DNA of 64,000 nucleotides from Clusia tigrina. Lineage: Eukaryota; Arthropoda; Insecta; Diptera; Clusiidae. The DNA is taken from NCBI GenBank assembly GCA_920105625.2, contig OV050032.1, forward strand, positions 196,617,291 through 196,681,290. Direction: 5' to 3'. Position numbers and translations under genes: made by a program. The notes under the pieces are model-generated. The model worked only from the letters and a program-made list of their open reading frames with translations, made no database searches and had not been told where the DNA came from. Shown here piece by piece: positions 60,122 to 64,000 of this stretch; position 1 is the stretch's first letter; every line of letters starts with the position of its first letter.

Positions 60122-61690
60122 AAAATTATTATTATTACTATTATTATTATTAATTACACTTATAATTATAATTAAGAAAGCACTAGCTGCCAGGGCTATC
60201 TGCTTTTGATTAAATTAATCTTAGATAAAATAAAAATGTTTAAACTTATTAAATTAAATTGTGGATACAGTTTTTTTTTTTAAATTAAAAATTGTTTGAA
60301 TATTTTCTACTGAAGGTTCACAAAGTAAATTGATCAGACTTTGGTTGGAATTTCTGGAGCGGGTGATGAGTTGGCAATCTGCGAGGATGTGGGAAACTGT
60401 GAGTTGCGAAATACGGTAAAACTGGCATATAGGTGACGAATCCCTTTTTAGTAGGTGTCCGTGCGTGATGTTTGTGTGTCCTAGCCGAAGTCTAACTAAG
60501 CATCTGTTCATTGCAGCAGTGGTCGATGCTGGAAGTACTACGGCAGTGTGGTTAGTGTTGAAGGACTTGTATTCATGATTGTAGTTTGGCCAGTTTGTGA
60601 TAGTTTTCTTGATGGCATAGGATGATGCGACCTTTGCTACAAATTTGTTGGCGAAGGGCATAAACGTGTGCAGTGGAGATTTCACTGCTAGTTTCGCTGC
60701 TTTATCTGTGTATTCGTTTCCAGTTATCCCTGCGTGACCTGGTATCCACATTAATTTCACCTTCTTGCCTAGTTCAATTAGCAATTGCTTTATAGCCACA
60801 ATTGGTTCAAGGCAGTTAGTCATGTTTTTTGCGTCTTCAAATACTGATAGGCTGTCAGTGCAAATTATGATTTTTTTTGTGGCTTTGGTTAGAAGCAGGG
60901 CTGTTATAGTTGCTTGTACTTCTGTGTCAAATGCGCTGGCAGCAGGTGGGAGTAATCCATGGCTCCTCGTCTTGCCATTTGCGTCCACTACTGCGAATGC
61001 TGCGCCATCGTTTGATTTGGAGCCATCCGTATAAAGCAGTTCCCATTCTTTTTCTATTAGGGGTTGGACTGCCTCCGTATACAACTGTCTGTATACAGAA
61101 GCATTTGTATGCTCTTTATGGTGTGAAGTAAGATTATTAATAAATGTATTGTTATTCAGTGACCAAGGTGGATATTTTGTGGCTGGAGTAGGCATCGGTG
61201 TTATATCTAGATGAGTTTAAGTTACCAGATCCAGTACTTCGTTAATAGCAGATTTTTGCATCAGGGGACGCTTCCGTGACTTCAGCAAATGAATCGCTTT
61301 GGAGAGCACTGAGTTTTTGTTACTATAAAGTTTAGGAATATGGCGGCATCTACACATAAACAGTAACTGATCCTCAATGCAGGTGAATCCTCCTTCGGCA
61401 AGTAAGTTGACAGTACTTGTAGTTTTAAACACACTAAGACTTCGTCTGATGGCGGCTTGGTAAGGTGATTTAATTCGCATTAATGAGCTTTTAGAGCATT
61501 TTTCGTATATGGAAAGGCCATAGTCGATCTTGGATAGTATTGTCAGTTTTGTTATATTAAGTAGAGTGTTTGTATGAACATGACTTTTATAAGATGATAA
61601 ATACTTAACTATATTTAACCTGGCAACTAGGATTTTTCTTAAGCTATTACAATGTTCTCTGAAATTATTTTTACAGTCAAATACTAAACG
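60122..61690 (-). mobile_element. I-like LINE, 5'-truncated, (TAA)n tail
   Basis: Minus strand: from about 61690 the end of the RT, then RNase H and knuckle, stop at 60254, about 100 bases of untranslated region and a tail of TAATAATAATAATAGTAATA (60122-60153). A (TAA)n tail with RNase H is what the I clade shows. The 3' region contains AGCTAGT and GCTTTCTTAATTA (60169-60181), shared with the SINE family. Confidence 0.85.
60254..61680 (-). pseudogene. I-like LINE ORF2: RT end, RNase H, knuckle
   Basis: One frame runs from about 61680 to 60254 with a single in-frame TAA at 61217-61219. Upstream part: TKLTILSKIDYGLSIY (family: KL..SKLDYG...Y) and KSPYQAAIRRSLSVFKTT. Downstream 313 codons: ELLYTDGSKSNDGAAFAVVD (Asp), FDTEVQATITAL (Glu), IICTDSLSVFEDA (Asp), LMWIPGHAGITGNEYTDKAA (Asp), so the RNase H active set is intact. 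Then LVRLRLGHTNITHGHLL and a knuckle CQFYRISQLTVSHILADC that has Tyr for its second Cys. It is the least broken RNase H frame besides the 2.7-kb element. The open frames on the plus strand here are shadows. Confidence 0.9.
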
Positions 61691-61891
61691 TAATTAGAAA
61701 ATAAAAGCGAATTTAATAAAAGTATCGAAATGAAAAATACTTCAAAATATAGAATTAAAAAATATCACAAAATAGATCGAGTCCAGATAGTTGCAAGGTC
61801 CTTGAGCCAAAATAAAGCGCATATGGGTATATGGGAGCTCCGTGTGCTTTCTCTCACGCATTAGGGGCTGTCATTTTACGATAGCGCTTAA

Positions 61892-62188
61892 TCATTCGCA
61901 TGACTTTGGCGATTTTGCGTTGTTTTTAGCGGCGGCAGCTTGGAGTCCACTTTCCTTTACATACTTCAGCATTGCGGTATCGTATTCCTCCCTTAGCTGT
62001 TTGGCTTCGATTTGATCATGTTGTTTTTCAGAATCCCCCAAAAGCTGCCACATTTCACCACCTTTCCGGGATACAGACAGAAATTCCATATTTGTATCGG
62101 TCTTCTTGATGGCTTCGCGGTGCTTATTGAACCAAATTAAGAACGATGTCAAGGGACGTTTTGGCTTATTCGGATCTCTGGCTCGCAT
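61892..62188 (-). CDS. HMG-box protein, HMGB/HmgD-like
   Basis: 98 residues from the ATG at 62188 (A at -3); an upstream in-frame GTG would add seven residues but is a poor start. Residues about 8-76 form one HMG box: NKPKRPLTSFLIWFNKHREA (helix 1 and the minor-wing Pro-rich start), then EFLSVSRKGGEMWQLLGDSE (helix 2, with the typical GGEMW), then QIEAKQLREEYDTAMLKYVK (helix 3). A short tail with basic residues (AAAKNNAKSPKSCE) ends the protein, recalling the short tail of fly HmgD/HmgZ (about 110 residues, one box). The expected role is non-specific minor-groove binding and bending of DNA in chromatin. It is uninterrupted and intronless, so it could be a functional small gene or a retrocopy. 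The decayed LINE 200 bases downstream lies on the same strand. No poly(A) signal is evident. Confidence 0.8.
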   Translation of the reverse strand: MRARDPNKPKRPLTSFLIWFNKHREAIKKTDTNMEFLSVSRKGGEMWQLLGDSEKQHDQIEAKQLREEYDTAMLKYVKESGLQAAAAKNNAKSPKSCE

Positions 62189-62260
62189 ATTTCTCTCTAT
62201 AGGACTCACGAAAAATTTTGATTAAAAAAAAAGGATTACACAAAAATATTACAAAACTGA

Positions 62261-62346
62261 ATGAATTTGGAACGAATTTGGAACGAATTTGGAATGAATT
62301 TGAACGAATGTGCAACGAATTTGGAACGAATTTGCAACGAATTACT
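62261..62346. repeat. 11-bp tandem repeat upstream of the HMG-box ORF
   Basis: About seven units of GAATTTGGAAC with variants, 70-160 bases 5' of the HMG-box start codon on its transcribed strand. It could lie in the promoter or 5' leader. Confidence 0.85.
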
Positions 62347-62838
62347 TCAAGAAAACAATTTTGCAGAATAATGAATACACAAATTTTTTTCGGCAATTCA
62401 AAATTATTTGAAAATTATTAGAGCTAGTATTTTTATGGGCGTGGAAGCTCCTTAATGAAATTAATGAAGTTTCAGATCTTTCTCGTACTTGGAATGTTAC
62501 AATATAGTTTCAGTGGGAATCAGCTGGGCACCAATCAGTTCCTATCCAATCTGTTCACATATAATGAAGCATTTACTTTACTTTTCTGAGAGTCTCTGCA
62601 ACATGGTGTCAATGAGCGAATTCGCCCATTTATTTGGGCGTCTGTGTCGGGGGTACATGTTTGGCGTTCAGAGAACAATGCTCTGCTTCATTCAATATGT
62701 GTTGTGAATGATGGATCGCCATAAAGAACCACTGGTTAGAATTTCAGATTTCTCTAAAGTTCACTAAAGTAAAAGCAAACTAAATAATAAGTCCGTCCAC
62801 CTAAACTGGGGATCAACAGTCAACAGCTCAATGCCCTT
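62347..62838. other. Non-coding stretch
   Basis: No gene recognised. Confidence 0.5.
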
Positions 62839-63660
62839 GTGACAAAAGTGACACTACAGCAAAAAAGTGTAGTAATTGCTCTTGTAATCACTTGCCTAAC
62901 TATCGTGGGTGCCGATTTGAGGAGCAAATCATCACAAATGCAAAGACCAGAACGACTAGTTCAAGCAAACCCTATTCAATGCGCGTTGGCACAAACAGCA
63001 CATTGGAAAGGCAGCTCCAAACAGCACATTGGAAAGGCAGCTCCAAACAGCACATTGGAAAGGCAGCTCCAAACAGCACATTGGAAAGGCAGCTCCAAAC
63101 AGCACATTGGAAAGGCAGCTCCAAACAGCACATTGGAAAGGCAGCTCCAAACAGCACATTGGAAAGGCAGCTCCAAACAGCACATTGGAAAGGCAGCTCC
63201 GAACAGCACATTGGAAAGGCAGCTGTACTCTGCTGTAATTAATATGTCAAACAAACTGAATATTATATCCATTGGCACACCCACCTACTGTCCAACTGAT
63301 TCTAATAACATTGCGGACCTCCTCGATTTTGGCGTCACTAGAAACATGGAGCAACACTTCATCTCAGCGGAAGAATGTTTCGATTTAGCATCAGATCATT
63401 CACCTGTTATAATTAACTTGCAGAAACATCCCTTGCTTAATTCAGCCCATCTAAAGACTGGTCCACTCTTAAAAACTACAAAGGATATATACTTTCTTGT
63501 TGACGAACTTAGCGCACTGCTGGTCTCAACCGCCGCACATGCAACTCCTGCAACTAATTCATCTTCGTATTCTAAAAGCACCGTCACTTCAGGAGATACT
63601 GATGTGCTTGCAAGAGAGAGGAGAAGAAACATAAAAGAGTGGCAGAGGGCTCGATCATAG
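62839..63660 (+). pseudogene. LINE endonuclease C-terminal fragment with 26-bp repeat
   Basis: An open frame of 273 codons starting at a GTG, so no real start. Residues about 148-198 read NIISIGTPTYCPTDSNNIAD, LLDFGVTRNM, then CFDLASDHSPVIINL. That is the end of an AP-type endonuclease domain of Jockey-like LINEs (PTYYPTD...DLLDF..., and the SDHSP catalytic His motif). Such domains nick the target DNA. RRRNIKEWQRARS at the end matches the basic linker after the endonuclease. The N-terminal part is overwritten by the minisatellite. The frame stops where a 16-bp inverted repeat begins. Confidence 0.8.
62997..63231 (+). repeat. 26-bp minisatellite, nine units
   Basis: CATTGGAAAGGCAGCTCCAA plus ACAGCA, repeated with starts at 63001, 63027, 63053, 63079, 63105, 63131, 63157, 63183 and 63209, nearly identical. 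26 is not divisible by three, so each unit is read in a new frame and the protein period is 26 residues per three units. Frames stay open on both strands. Confidence 0.97.
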
Positions 63661-63699
63661 GGGCTAAATCAGGGGATTATCTGCCCCTGATTTAGCCCC
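63660..63699. repeat. Perfect 16-bp inverted repeat at a LINE/LINE junction
   Basis: GGGGCTAAATCAGGGG (63660-63675) and its complement (63684-63699) around an 8-base spacer. It sits exactly between the plus-strand endonuclease fragment and the minus-strand RNase H fragment. Confidence 0.9.
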
Positions 63700-64000
63700 T
63701 ATGTCCGCTGCTTCGTTGCCTGCGTGTCCCTCATGGCCTGGAACCCACATCAGAGAAAGTATGTTGTGTGTCGCCAGTCTATTGACTGCACAGTGGCAAT
63801 CACAAAGTGTTCTGGAAGTGTAAGAGTATTGGTTGAGTGCATTTAATGCAGCCTGACTATCTGAGAGTATATTGATTTCAACTCTTATAGGTTGTCTGCC
63901 GTTTAGGATGTTCACCGCCTCCAGGATCGCAAATAATTCGGCCTGAAACACAGTCGCATCATTGCATTAGGAGAGTGTGTGCTCTAGGGCCCACTATCCC
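63664..64000 (-). pseudogene. LINE RNase H fragment running off the window
   Basis: Minus strand: ATVFQAELFAILEAVNIL (Glu), INILSDSQAALNALNQ (Asp), LSLMWVPGHEGHAGNEAADI (last Asp), then a stop at 63664. The TDGSK start lies to the right, beyond an in-frame TAA near 63970. Matches 59010-59250. Confidence 0.85.

Noticed and set aside
60765..61131. Plus-strand frames of 73-89 codons
   Set aside because: Antisense shadows of the LINE RNase H frame.
62956..63284. Cys-rich repeat proteins on the minus strand
   Set aside because: Shadow frames of the 26-bp minisatellite.

Overview
The window looks like euchromatic or peri-genic DNA from a higher fly (cyclorrhaphan Diptera; a tephritid fruit fly is my best guess). 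It is AT-rich and full of CAA/CAG, CA/GT and TA microsatellites. It carries mariner transposons, LINEs of the Jockey/I/LOA/R1 kinds, a tRNA-derived SINE and solo LTRs. There is no operon, ribosome-binding site or bacterial feature. Only one compact ORF looks like an ordinary host-type gene: an HMG-box protein on the minus strand at 61892-62188. Nearly all other recognisable coding sequence is decayed transposon. The rest reads as intergenic or intronic DNA in which I see no exon I can defend.

Layout. 0-10 kb: mostly non-coding, with a repeat pair (2.2 and 4.8 kb) and a Jockey-type reverse-transcriptase remnant (5.0-5.5 kb). 10-16 kb: a long hairpin, a solo LTR, two SINE copies, a 27-bp coding-like repeat and a LINE RNase H fragment. 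16-24 kb: a 26-bp minisatellite and three mariner copies of two families, one mariner fused to a LINE 3' end. 24-33 kb: non-coding DNA with a Ty3/Gypsy integrase remnant, a LINE RT piece next to a large (TA)n tract, a 93-bp tandem repeat and a reverse-oriented LINE 3' half. 33-37 kb: an LTR split by a well-preserved 2.7-kb LINE, which has a 12-bp target-site duplication (TSD). 39-47 kb: LINE tails with a striking in-frame 12-bp repeat, two short LINE insertions with clear TSDs, and three further LTRs. 47-50 kb: non-coding. 50-64 kb: opposed LINE RNase H fragments, a third SINE, an I-like LINE with a (TAA)n tail, the HMG-box ORF, and a LINE endonuclease fragment with a 26-bp repeat.

How the parts relate. 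(1) The LTR family has a promoter built like a heat-shock promoter: arrays of alternating GAA/TTC units, then a TATA box, then a CAGTT initiator about 31-33 bases further on. (2) The SINE ends in TAA repeats, and its 3' region matches the 3' end of the I-like LINE at 60 kb, which suggests a SINE/LINE mobilisation pair. (3) The two copies of one mariner family share the same internal stop codons, so they probably descend from an already defective source moved in trans. (4) Conserved LINE coding segments have repeatedly become minisatellites. LTR, LINE and mariner boundaries with TSDs are given where they can be read directly.

All identifications come from reading the sequence by eye. Family and clade names are inferences from motifs; no search was run.
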